Source: Chroococcidiopsidaceae cyanobacterium CP_BM_ER_R8_30 (GTDB lineage Bacteria > Cyanobacteriota > Cyanobacteriia > Cyanobacteriales > Chroococcidiopsidaceae). Taken from it: a stretch of 64,000 nucleotides of DNA. Within the stretch, counting starts at the first letter, position 1. Every line of letters begins with the position of its first letter. The notes beneath the pieces were generated by a model. The model saw nothing but the letters and a program-made list of their open reading frames with translations, did not search any database and was not told where the DNA came from. Made by a program: the position numbers and the translations under genes. This document shows positions 25,222 through 35,168 of this stretch, in pieces. The stretch is from positions 1-64,000 of the forward strand of contig JAFASY010000297.1 of NCBI GenBank assembly GCA_019244235.1, given 5' to 3'.

Positions 25222-25847
25222 TACGTCCTTGGAACTGGTATTCCAGAAAAGATCGAGGAGGGGGTGCACTAGGAGCCCTAGGTTCTCATGCCTTCGACTA
25301 TATCAATTGGCTATTTGGACCAGTGCGGCGTTTGTGTGCTCGTTTAAGCACTGCCATCCCCACACGTCCCGATCCAGCCACAGGCGAAATGAAACCTGTA
25401 GATGCAGATGACACCTGTCTGCTGATGTTGGAGCTAGCAGATGGAACACCCTGCCAGGTTAGCATCAGTGCTGCCGTCCATGCCCCTCGTCCACATTGGC
25501 TAGAAGTTTATGGCGATCGCGGCACATTAGTTTTAGGCAGTCACAATCAGAAAGATTACGTACATGGCTTTCACCTGTGGGCAGCACCATCTGGTCAACC
25601 CTTAACTGAGGTAGAGATTCCTACGCATCTAGCATTTCCTCAAACTTACACGGATGGTCGAATTGCCCCATTTATTAGAGTTGTAGAGCAATGGGTGCGA
25701 GGCATTGACCGAGGAGAAGCACTAACCCCCTCACTGCGGGAAGGGGTTTATTCTCAATTATTAATGGATCTTGCCCAAGCCTCTCACGAACAGAGTAACT
25801 GGATTGATGTCCCAGAATTAGACATGTTTCTCACCAAAAATTCATAA
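25222..25847 (+). pseudogene. Gfo/Idh/MocA oxidoreductase, 3' duplicate fragment
   Basis: Codes for the last ~207 residues of the neighbouring oxidoreductase (from PWNWYSRKDRGGGALGALG) with only a few substitutions, but lacks the whole NAD-binding domain and a proper start. The frame is open back to a TTG at 25209 inside the antisense DUF6883 sequence. Low divergence with the frame intact implies a recent duplication. Not expected to be enzymatically active alone. Confidence 0.88.
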
Positions 25848-25987
25848 ATCGCAGGTAGAAGAGTGGAAGGAGACTTATACCCTGCCTGTCGGAAAATTTC
25901 GCGCTTATTGGCGTCGTTGTGTTTTCGTTGATATCTCTTTGGTATTTCGTTGGATTTCCTCTACAATTTAGATGGAGGTAAAATGCT

Positions 25988-26452
25988 ATGCCACTTGTAA
26001 CACAGGACTCAACTTATCTACAGAACGGTCCTAGCTGGTCATCATTTGAGAAATTCCGCACGGAAGGAGCGAAAGCGCTCAATTCTCTTAAAGATGGTAA
26101 GGTTGCCACTCTACAGACGAAAACTGGTCAGTACCGCATACTTGAGGAACACGACTTTCAGAAGCTGCTGGGCTATTCTCGTGATGTGGAGCGCCTGCGT
26201 GGAGGATTACGCATCCTGATGCAGACCGTTCGCGTTGTGCAGAAACACCCAGACGTTGAAAGTCTCAACCTGCTGGCGGAGACAGTCACGATGTTAGGTA
26301 GTCTGCCGGAGCTTCCTACCCGTGACAGCTTTGACCCTTTGCTTCCTGAAGGCATCGAGGTAGACTCAGACGATGAAGTGGAGCTCGACCCCACCCAGAT
26401 TGAGCGCCCGCTCGATGCCTCCCATGTTGCTCTAGAAAACAATGTCTGTTGA
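25988..26452 (+). CDS. Hypothetical protein, first gene of an unknown overlapping pair
   Basis: 154-aa soluble acidic protein. It begins with a short region recalling Phd-like or antitoxin proteins (FEKFRTEGAKALNSLKDGKV, RILEEHDFQKLLGYSRDVER), then a helix and an acidic tail (GIEVDSDDEVELDPTQIERP). I cannot name the family. It overlaps the next gene by 11 bp, so they form one translational unit. Base composition is somewhat GC-richer than the flanks. An antitoxin- or adaptor-like role is plausible but unproved. Confidence 0.6.
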   Translation: MPLVTQDSTYLQNGPSWSSFEKFRTEGAKALNSLKDGKVATLQTKTGQYRILEEHDFQKLLGYSRDVERLRGGLRILMQTVRVVQKHPDVESLNLLAETVTMLGSLPELPTRDSFDPLLPEGIEVDSDDEVELDPTQIERPLDASHVALENNVC

Positions 26453-27113
26453 CACAGCATCAGCCAACACCACCCCTGGGGATTTGGCTGCACTGGAGGC
26501 GCAGCTACAGGCTCTCTCTCACAGCGACCAGGCCCTCAAGCTCATTCAACTCTTTGCCACAAACCTCGGCAAGACAAAGCAGCGTCAGCGCGTGTTCAAT
26601 GCCAAAGGTGCTCTTGTGCGTGAGCCGATCATTTACCAAGACGTACTCGCTCAGGGGCTGATTGAGGCCGATGAGGACCCCTTCCTTCTCCTACAGGGTG
26701 ACATTGTCGCCACAGACGCTGCCTACTTTATGGGAGAGCGTTTGACCGGGACGAAGTTTGCAGTAGTTACCTCGACCTGTGACCTCGTCCCCAAACGCCG
26801 CCAGTATGCGACATTATTGAGCGTGCAAACAATCAACAGCAATGACCCCCGTACTCCCCAGTTGCTTGGGGAACTGCTGAAGTTTAGCTCTACTCAACGG
26901 ATGTATCTGCCACCCCTACCAGACGACCCATCTGAAGTCATTGGCAACGCTTTGGTGTTTGATGGGATTGTGCAAGTGCGGATTGAAGACTTGCTCATAG
27001 CCACACGGCATGCCAGCCTCAGCTTAGTGGGGTGGCGCATTTTTGGTTCGTTAGTCCGCACGCTCATGGTCCGGGCTGGAGCAAGTGAGGTAAAGATGCG
27101 CTCAAGTGCTTGA
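26442..27113 (+). CDS. Hypothetical protein, second gene of the unknown pair
   Basis: 223 aa, soluble, no membrane segment. The N-terminal ~60 residues are helical. The core reads QGDIVATDAAYFMGERLTGT, then FAVVTSTCDLVPKRRQYATL. A conserved-looking T-C-D motif in a strand-turn suggests a binding or catalytic site, but I know no established function. It starts inside the 154-aa gene (11-bp overlap). Location in an accessory stretch between DUF6883/DUF4926 and an HNH pair fits a defence or toxin-type module. Family unknown to me. Confidence 0.6.
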   Translation: MSVDTASANTTPGDLAALEAQLQALSHSDQALKLIQLFATNLGKTKQRQRVFNAKGALVREPIIYQDVLAQGLIEADEDPFLLLQGDIVATDAAYFMGERLTGTKFAVVTSTCDLVPKRRQYATLLSVQTINSNDPRTPQLLGELLKFSSTQRMYLPPLPDDPSEVIGNALVFDGIVQVRIEDLLIATRHASLSLVGWRIFGSLVRTLMVRAGASEVKMRSSA

Positions 27114-27172
27114 ACAGCATTGAGCAGCTAAGATATACAGAATAAGCGGTATCCAGCGATGCAGCAGTAATT

Positions 27173-27598
27173 ATGGCGACGCGGCGAGTGACAATCGAAC
27201 TTCCAGAACCTGTTTTTCGGCAATTGGTGCGGATTGCGGAGGCAACTCATCAGCCAGTCGAAGTCCTCGTAGCGCAAAGCGTCATCAGCAACTTACCGCC
27301 GTCTGTGGATAATGCCTCACCAGAATTGCAACTGGAAGTACTAAGGATGCAAAGCCTTGGTACTGAGGAGCTAGTAAAGATCACTCAGGCTCTAGTTGAA
27401 CCTGAGCAACACGAACGTCAAACTGAACTACTGGCAAAAAATGAAGAGGGCTTGTTGACTAAGGAAGAGCAGCAAGAGTTATTCGCTTTGAGGCAGGCAG
27501 CCGATCAACTCATGCTCCGTAAAGCCTATGCCTGGTCACTTCTCCGTTGGCGTGGACAACGAATTCCAGCTTTAAAGGAATTGCCTATTCCACCGTGA
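27173..27598 (+). CDS. Hypothetical protein with RHH-like start, coupled to HNH endonuclease
   Basis: 141-aa protein. Residues 1-40 (TRRVTIELPEPVFRQLVRIA) look like a ribbon-helix-helix or CopG-like start; the remainder is helical, with LTKEEQQELFALRQAADQLM and the ending LLRWRGQRIPALKELPIPP. Its TGA overlaps the GTG start of the HNH gene (GTGA), implying translational coupling. A shorter relative of the helical part is seen in the partner of the other HNH gene (4977-5336). An antitoxin or DNA-targeting role for the nuclease is inferred. Confidence 0.65.
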   Translation: MATRRVTIELPEPVFRQLVRIAEATHQPVEVLVAQSVISNLPPSVDNASPELQLEVLRMQSLGTEELVKITQALVEPEQHERQTELLAKNEEGLLTKEEQQELFALRQAADQLMLRKAYAWSLLRWRGQRIPALKELPIPP

Positions 27599-28020
27599 CG
27601 ATTCCAGAAAATGTGCGACGGCAAGTTAGCGAGGAGGCAAACCATTACTGCGAGTACTGCAAGACATCCTCTCGGTTGACGGGGACACCCTTGGTCATAG
27701 AGCACATCCTGCCAAGATCATTAGGAGGAAGTGACGATCGCAGCAATTTAGCTGCCTCCTGCTACCGCTGTAACGAGTTCAAAGGTGCAAAAAACCATGC
27801 AGCTGATCCCGAAAGTGAGCAACTTGTACCGCTTTTCAATCCTCGAAATCAGCTCTGGGCTGACGAATTCATCTGGGGCAATGATGGGACTCATATCATT
27901 GGGGTAACACCCATAGGAAGGGCAACGGTAATTGCATTACGGCTTAACAATGAAAATATAGTTGAGGCACGAGCAATCTGGATTGAATTCAGATGGCATC
28001 CTCCATTAGCCATTGAGTAG
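27595..28020 (+). CDS. HNH endonuclease
   Basis: 141-aa HNH nuclease starting at GTG 27595, which overlaps the previous stop; the open frame back to 27547 is not needed. Motifs are CEYCKTSS, then IEHILPRSLGGSDDRSNLAA and CYRCNEFKGA. The C-terminal region (FNPRNQLWADEF, GVTPIGRATVIALRLN, ARAIWIEFRWHPP) matches the HNH protein at 4576-4977, so the two belong to one subfamily, though their partners differ. Target unknown. Confidence 0.87.
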   Translation: MTIPENVRRQVSEEANHYCEYCKTSSRLTGTPLVIEHILPRSLGGSDDRSNLAASCYRCNEFKGAKNHAADPESEQLVPLFNPRNQLWADEFIWGNDGTHIIGVTPIGRATVIALRLNNENIVEARAIWIEFRWHPPLAIE

Positions 28021-28453
28021 GGAGGGAAATCGTGAGATTCATAACAACAGTAATTTCACTGGGGAATTTACAACTCCACTAAATTCCCTATATCATTTCA
28101 GTAGATTTGCGGAAGTACATTTAGGAGACTTTCGTTAGAAATTTTTTGTCCTTTTAATTCTCGAACCATTCTAGGTTTAATCCTAATTACAACAGTAATT
28201 TCACTGAAAAGTTTACTGACTCTAATATTCCTTCTGAATTATTCTAGTGTTTTTACAGAGGTCTTTTTAAAGAGTTCATGCTATTGATTTTTCCTTATTT
28301 TACCATTAATAAACAATTTTTAAAGATTGTTTAAAGCAGGCGATTCTCAAAAAGAATATAAAGTAAAGTTTCAGTGAATAAAAGGACAAAAACTTGATGA
28401 TTTAAAATCTGCATGCTGTAATTATTGGTATCCCCATGGAGTACACAATCGTC
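28021..28453. other. AT-rich gene-free region with an 18-bp direct repeat
   Basis: 433 bp, very AT-rich, without an ORF of note. It holds a perfect 18-bp direct repeat ACAACAGTAATTTCACTG at 28044-28061 and 28189-28206, 145 bp apart. It probably contains the promoter of the PEP-CTERM gene at 28454. No RNA gene recognised. Confidence 0.5.
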
Positions 28454-28819
28454 ATGAATATTGCCAAGAAACTTTCTCTTGCTGCCGCAGGAACAGCATT
28501 GTTTGTAGTAGGAGTCGCAAGAACAGCTCCAGCTCATGCCTTCACAATTACAGGACCAGGTACCACCGTGACTGGTAGTGATGGTTCTTTAAAGCAATCA
28601 ACCGGACCAAGCGGGCAAACGAACTACGTTACCGATCCTGCACCTGGCACTTTGACTGCAGCGGGAACAACTCTTAATGGTTCACAATTCACCACCTTTA
28701 CCCCTAACGCTCCAGCAAGTGTTCCTGAGCCTTCTCCTGTATGGGGCACTCTAGCATTTAGTGTTTTTGGTGCAGGTTGGGTGCTCAAGCAACAAAAGCG
28801 TCAAATCAAGCAAGGTTAA
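28454..28819 (+). CDS. Small PEP-CTERM sorting-domain protein
   Basis: 121-aa exported protein. A signal peptide (NIAKKLSLAAAGTALFVVG..PAHA) is followed by a Gly/Thr/Ser-rich low-complexity mature part and a C-terminal sorting tag: VPEPSPVWG, a hydrophobic helix and the basic tail KQQKRQ. PEP-CTERM proteins are processed by exosortase and often reach the cell surface or matrix. ATG 28454 gives the proper signal peptide, although the frame opens at 28436. Mature function unknown. Confidence 0.85.
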   Translation: MNIAKKLSLAAAGTALFVVGVARTAPAHAFTITGPGTTVTGSDGSLKQSTGPSGQTNYVTDPAPGTLTAAGTTLNGSQFTTFTPNAPASVPEPSPVWGTLAFSVFGAGWVLKQQKRQIKQG

Positions 28820-28863
28820 TCTAGACGTAACCTTCATACTGCTTTTTAGCAAATGTTAGAAAT

Positions 28864-28915
28864 AAGAGACGAGGCAGACAGAGCAAATTATTGTTCTTCT
28901 TTTGTCTCGTCTTTT
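28864..28915 (+). terminator. Possible terminator after the PEP-CTERM gene
   Basis: Imperfect stem built from AAGAGACGAG and CTCGTCTTTTCTT about 35 bases apart, ending in a T-rich run, 45 bp after the stop at 28819. The loop is large, so this is a weak call. Confidence 0.35.
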
Positions 28916-29058
28916 CTTAACCAGGCAATACATTGCCAAACTGAAGGGAACTCATCTTAACTTTGTCCTTCAAGAGATTTTTTACAGAGAGCGGCTATCC
29001 AAAGTTCTATAAATTGGGTAGCAGAGTGGGAGTATTGAGTGTCTGGAGTAAAAGTTCA

Positions 29059-30327
29059 ATGATAGATAAATGTGGCGTAAGCCAAACTAAGGGCAATCCT
29101 GCGCCAATAGTCTTTTCAAAGCTAGTTAAGTTAGCAGCAATTAGTATGACTGCTGCATTCGGTAGTGCTGTTGCAAGCGCACAAGCGGCTGATTTCTCTC
29201 TTCCGATTCAGCAAGCAGCAAACGCGACAGGAGTTACTAGTGTTCGGAATAGTGGTCTAGACGGCAGTGGTATCACGATTGGCATAATATCGAACAGCTT
29301 CAATACCACACCGACTATGAATAGTATGGGTACTCCGGATACCTTGAACTATGACATAAAAAACGGATATCTACCATCACAAATCCAAATAGTTAAAGAC
29401 TTTAACGGTTCTCTGACTGATGAGGGTCGTGCTATAGGGCAAGTTATTCACGCTGTAGCCCCTGGAGCCAAGTTGGCGTTTTACACAGGCTCTGAAAGTC
29501 AAAGCGACTTTGCCAACGGTATTCAAGCTCTAGAATCAGCTGGAGCTAACATCATCGTGGATGATATTCAGTATGTATCAGAACCAAATCCCCCAGCTGG
29601 TGCTATTAACCAAGCGATTAATACAGTTGTGAATCAGGGTGTTAACTACCTCACCAGTGCTGGTAACAATGCTGGTAGTTTTCAATTGACTCCACTGACA
29701 ATCTACGGTCATGCCAGTAATCCCAATGCAGTTACTGTAGGAGCTGTATATGAGGGCAACCCAACAACTTCAAACTATAATTACGCAGGTTTTTCACCTA
29801 CACCAACTGTCCAAAAAGGACAACTAGAGCCATTCTCAAAGCCTGGAGCTAATAGCCCCTCTTGCTCAACGAGCCCTGATATAACCTGCAAGCCTGATGT
29901 TGTAGGACCAGATGGACTCCCTATCTCCTTCAATTTAAATAATGCTTCTCCATCTGAAGTGACTAGTCAAGGCACATTTTATGATTTCTTTGGTACATCG
30001 GCTGCTGCTCCTTATACTGCTGCTGTAGCTGCCCTCCTGCTTCAAGCAGATCCCCAGGCTACCAACTCTCAAATTTATGCAGCTCTGACACAGACTGCTA
30101 CACCACTAAATTCCTCAGGCTTTAGCAACAGCAGTGGCTATGGTTTAATCCAAGCTGATAAAGCCTTGGCATATCTGCAAGCAACAAGCGTACCTGAACC
30201 CTCTTCATTTGCAGGCTTAATTGCCTTTGGCTTTTGTTACGCAGGTTTTCTGTTCCTAAAACGTCCCATTTCGGTTGGCTTACAGGCAAAGCAATTCGCT
30301 GTCAAGCCAGTCTCATATAAAGATTGA
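29059..30327 (+). CDS. Subtilase (S8)-like protein with PEP-CTERM tag
   Basis: About 422-aa exported protein. The signal peptide is VKLAAISMTAAFGSAVASAQ, and the C-terminal tag is VPEPSSFAG plus a hydrophobic helix and KRP. The Ser site is clear in FFGTSAAAPYTAAVAALLLQ, the Asn oxyanion region is LTSAGNNAG, and the His-like region is QVIHAVAPGAKLAFYTG. The place of the catalytic Asp reads GIISNSF, Asn in place of Asp, so activity is doubtful. The frame opens at TTG 28963, but ATG 29059 precedes the signal. It may be a surface-bound pseudoprotease or a variant with an alternative Asp. Confidence 0.8.
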   Translation: MIDKCGVSQTKGNPAPIVFSKLVKLAAISMTAAFGSAVASAQAADFSLPIQQAANATGVTSVRNSGLDGSGITIGIISNSFNTTPTMNSMGTPDTLNYDIKNGYLPSQIQIVKDFNGSLTDEGRAIGQVIHAVAPGAKLAFYTGSESQSDFANGIQALESAGANIIVDDIQYVSEPNPPAGAINQAINTVVNQGVNYLTSAGNNAGSFQLTPLTIYGHASNPNAVTVGAVYEGNPTTSNYNYAGFSPTPTVQKGQLEPFSKPGANSPSCSTSPDITCKPDVVGPDGLPISFNLNNASPSEVTSQGTFYDFFGTSAAAPYTAAVAALLLQADPQATNSQIYAALTQTATPLNSSGFSNSSGYGLIQADKALAYLQATSVPEPSSFAGLIAFGFCYAGFLFLKRPISVGLQAKQFAVKPVSYKD

Positions 30328-30739
30328 GCAGATTTCTTCCCATTTCGATGCAGGCTTCAAGGTCGTCAAAGCTACGCAACTTGGTTAACCTTGAAGTATA
30401 CCTTCAAAAAATTAGTACATGCCTACGCTAGAACAGAGTGGAATGGGGCTGTCTTCAAGCGATTGCCAGTTGGTTGAAGACTTGTTAGCTGCTCCCTCTG
30501 CGTTGCGTCAGGAAATTACTGACCTATTAAGTGAAGCTCGGTAAAGCCTTGCTCAGTAAAACCTCTCTAGAAGTCCTGCAAGCCGGACAGGTAGATGCTG
30601 TGGTTCAGGCTGCTGCTTATGGACATCAGGGAGCAGCTTGAGCCACACCCACTGCCCTCGGCAGACTTCTTCACGCGATCACTGCCAACCGTAGAATGCT
30701 TGTGCGACGTTTGTTTCCCAACCGACATCCGAAGGCAGT
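30328..30739. other. Region with degraded coding sequence and a hairpin
   Basis: 412 bp. A perfect inverted repeat CTTCAAGGT/ACCTTGAAG lies at 30355-30396. A 41-codon ORF (30419-30544, MPTLEQSGMGLSSSDCQLVE) is followed in another frame by LLSKTSLEVLQAGQVDAVVQ, which looks like one decayed gene with frameshifts. I cannot assign the family. Confidence 0.4.
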
Positions 30740-31177
30740 TCAAGACTTCTTGGGACGTCCTCCTTTCGCTCCATTTTTACGAGCGGCGTCTGCTTTGGCA
30801 GGCGTTATCTTGAGACCTCCTTGTCTGCCTAATTCAGCCATCCATTCTTTAGTACCAAAAATGTTAGCTACCAGCCCAGGGATACTAAAGTCAATATCTA
30901 GACTCTCCCATCGAACGCTTCGACCACCACTATCGAGCGAAAAATCAGCAATCTCATCTGGAGTCGCATCTGCAAGTCCCTGCACAAGGGTTGGAGGAAA
31001 GCTTGAAATTGCACCATTTTTCAACCGAATGGTGATTAGATTATCAAGCTTGCTATAGCTTACTGACTCAGCGCGGGCAAGGGTAGCATCAGCCCTTTTC
31101 CCTGCTTCTCTTGCTTTTTCTATCTGCTCCTTCAAGTTCTCTTCTGTTAGTTGATCGAGGTTCCACTTTTTAGCCAC
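30740..31177 (-). CDS. DUF2442 domain protein
   Basis: 145-aa protein starting at GTG 31177, which has AAGGAGATACAC upstream. Residues about 40-105 hold the DUF2442 fold: YSKLDNLITIRLKNGAISSF, then PDEIADFSLDSGGRSVRWES and LDIDFSIPGLVANIFG. The C-terminus is a basic tail (KNGAKGGRPKKS). Members are commonly paired with DUF4160 and treated as toxin-antitoxin-like; here the upstream DUF4160 is only a remnant that overlaps by 8 bp. Confidence 0.82.
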   Translation of the reverse strand: MAKKWNLDQLTEENLKEQIEKAREAGKRADATLARAESVSYSKLDNLITIRLKNGAISSFPPTLVQGLADATPDEIADFSLDSGGRSVRWESLDIDFSIPGLVANIFGTKEWMAELGRQGGLKITPAKADAARKNGAKGGRPKKS

Positions 31178-31262
31178 CGTGTATCTCCTTCCATTTCTCC
31201 AAAAGCGTCTCTTGGTTCTCCGCAACTAAGCGCAGCGCCTGGGTTGCGACTTTGTTCTTCAT
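31170..31262 (-). pseudogene. DUF4160-like 3' remnant upstream of DUF2442
   Basis: 30-codon ORF: MKNKVATQALRLVAENQETL then LEKWKEIHGG. It resembles the last helix of DUF4160 proteins (ALRLV..N...L...W..IHG). The rest of that domain (the HPPHxHV-like core) is missing upstream. It overlaps the DUF2442 start by 8 bp, the normal layout of the pair. The domain match rests on this short segment only. Confidence 0.5.
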
Positions 31263-31514
31263 GTTGTAGACGTATATAAACGAGGGAGGACTTTCGAGGG
31301 ACTACACCCTTCTGCCACCTAGCGAAAGAGGATGCAGCTTATGAGACGGAGATGTCGCTTGACCTCTTTCCTTCTAACTGCCTGTTTTCAGTAGAACAGG
31401 TATTAGATTTGGATTTTTTGCCTTGACTACAGCTCTTGTGAGACTCGCTCCGTATACTCTAAGCTACGGAGCGGAGACTGTAACCAAAGTCAGCTATCCG
31501 ATGCCCTAGTCTGC

Positions 31515-33176
<1,662 letters not shown>

Positions 33177-33354
33177 TTATATCTATCCCGCTATAATGGG
33201 GACAGACGTAAAGAAATGTAAAGAGAGCTGTAACACAAAGTGGGAGTTAACATCTAGCTATAAAGCCACCTATTTTTCTAAATTGGTAGGATTATTGCTA
33301 GAAAAAGCAGGATTTTACAAAAATACTAGCTTAAGAGCCAGATTCTAATTGGTT

Positions 33355-34443
33355 ATGAACATCGATCACGTTCACTTCTATGTAGAAGATGCCAAGGCGT
33401 CGTGCAACTGGTTTATTAAACATCTAGGTTTTCAAGCTGTAGCTAGTGGCATTAGCAGTGAATATACATACACTGAAGTCATCAGAAACGGTTCCGTGTA
33501 CTTTGTTTTATCTTCACCATTATCAGAAAGCAGTCCAGTTGCACAGTTTCTGCGGCAGCACCCGTCGGGGATCGCGGATATAGCGTTTCGGGTTGCAGAT
33601 GTGGCAGCAGTCATGAATCGGGTGATCGCGCAAGGAGCCACAGTCTTAGAACCACTCCAGCAACACCAACAAGGTCAAGAATATCGGCTATGGGGTAAAA
33701 TTGCAGCTTGGGGTTCTCTTAGTCATACATTAGTGCAGCAGTCAACCTCTACCCAACCCACAATACCTAGGATGGAAGCACCGCTCCTAGCCCTCGATCA
33801 GGCCCAACCAATTCTCGATACATTCACAGGTATAGATCATGTGGTGTTGAACGTAGCAACTGGTGACATGGAGCGTGCCGTTGCCTGGTACAGAAACACA
33901 TTAGACTTTCAGTACCAGCAGACGTTTAAAATTCAAACCGACCACTCTGCCCTACATAGTCAAGTTCTAGTCTCGAAGCAAGGCAACATACAATTTCCAA
34001 TTAATGAACCAGCATCACCCAACTCTCAAATTCAAGAGTTCCTTGATGCGAATCGGGGACCAGGAATTCAACATATTGCCCTACAGACACCTGACATAGT
34101 ACAGGTAATTGCACAATTGCGTCAAAGAGGGCTACCGTTACTCCCAGTCTCTCCCAACTACTACACCCAGCTACAGCAACGCCAAGGATTATCATTATCA
34201 GCGACTCAATTACAAGAAATTGCACAAGCGCAAATCTTGGTCGATTGGGAGGAAGCCACTCCCCAAGCCTTGCTCTTACAAATCTTCTCTCAACCCATCT
34301 TCAAACAGCCAACCTTCTTCTTTGAATTCATTGAACGGCGATTTCAAGCACAAGGTTTTGGAGAAGGCAACTTTCGGGCTCTATTTGAAGCAATTGAACG
34401 CGAACAGCAAAAACGAGGCAGTTTAGGGGAAATGGGGAGGTAG
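33355..34443 (+). CDS. hppD: 4-hydroxyphenylpyruvate dioxygenase
   Basis: 362-aa non-heme iron dioxygenase that makes homogentisate, the tocopherol head-group precursor in cyanobacteria and part of tyrosine breakdown. Two VOC domains: NIDHVHFYVEDAKASCNWFI and TGIDHVVLNVATGDMERAVA, the second with the first iron His. GPGIQHIALQTPDI gives the second His, and FFFEFIERRFQAQGFGEGNF gives the Glu and the C-terminal gate helix. ATG 33355 is preferred to TTG 33349. The HAD gene follows after 6 bp, so they are probably cotranscribed. Confidence 0.93.
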   Translation: MNIDHVHFYVEDAKASCNWFIKHLGFQAVASGISSEYTYTEVIRNGSVYFVLSSPLSESSPVAQFLRQHPSGIADIAFRVADVAAVMNRVIAQGATVLEPLQQHQQGQEYRLWGKIAAWGSLSHTLVQQSTSTQPTIPRMEAPLLALDQAQPILDTFTGIDHVVLNVATGDMERAVAWYRNTLDFQYQQTFKIQTDHSALHSQVLVSKQGNIQFPINEPASPNSQIQEFLDANRGPGIQHIALQTPDIVQVIAQLRQRGLPLLPVSPNYYTQLQQRQGLSLSATQLQEIAQAQILVDWEEATPQALLLQIFSQPIFKQPTFFFEFIERRFQAQGFGEGNFRALFEAIEREQQKRGSLGEMGR

Positions 34444-34449
34444 GGACTA

Positions 34450-35151
34450 ATGCTCAGACTGATTACCGACTTCGATGGACCCATTATTGATGTTTCCGAA
34501 CGGTACTACCGTGTTTACCAATTTTGTTTAGAAAAGATTCAACGCCCAGGCCAAACAGTGCGATCACTCCCCAAAGCAGAGTTCTGGGATCTCAAGCGAT
34601 CGCGTGTCCCCGAACCGCGAATTGCGATGATTTCTGGTCTTGACGAAACGCAAAGCAAACAGTTTGCTCAGTTGCGGCGTCAAACTGTCCACTCCCAACC
34701 CTACTTCAGCTATGACGAGCTTGCTCCTGGCGCAGTTGACGCATTAGAAAAAGTCCAACAAGCTGGGGTTGATTTAGCCGTCATGACCATGCGTCGGGTA
34801 CGAGAACTCAACTACGCCTTCGAACGCCATAATTTAGGCAGATTTTTTCCCAAAAATCGGTGCTATTGCCTGAGCAACGACTACGTGAAAACTCGTGATG
34901 TTGATGATAAACCCTTGCTCATGGAACGTGCTCTAGCCGAACTTCCCCCGGCTCAAAACACCTGGATGGTTGGGGACACAGAAGCGGATATTATCACCGC
35001 GAAAAATCATGGCGTCGAGGTTATAGCGGTACTATGCGGTATCCGAAACCGCACTCAACTGGAACTTTATAAGCCTGACCTCATTGTTGAGGATCTGAGT
35101 GCAGCTGTAGATTTAGTTCTCCAGCACTCCTCTTTCCCACCCGCTCGCTAG
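34450..35151 (+). CDS. HAD-superfamily hydrolase
   Basis: 233-aa phosphatase-type HAD protein. Motif I is LITDFDGPIIDVSERYY, with the nucleophile Asp but Gly at the +2 acid position (DFDG, so the second Asp is present). Motif II is VMTMRR, motif III Lys is in DDKPLLMERA, and motif IV is WMVGDTEADIITAKNHGV. A helical cap lies between motifs I and II. Substrate unknown; phosphoglycolate-phosphatase-like enzymes are nearest in layout. It follows hppD by 6 bp. Confidence 0.88.
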   Translation: MLRLITDFDGPIIDVSERYYRVYQFCLEKIQRPGQTVRSLPKAEFWDLKRSRVPEPRIAMISGLDETQSKQFAQLRRQTVHSQPYFSYDELAPGAVDALEKVQQAGVDLAVMTMRRVRELNYAFERHNLGRFFPKNRCYCLSNDYVKTRDVDDKPLLMERALAELPPAQNTWMVGDTEADIITAKNHGVEVIAVLCGIRNRTQLELYKPDLIVEDLSAAVDLVLQHSSFPPAR

Positions 35152-35168
35152 AGGACGAGATCAACGAC

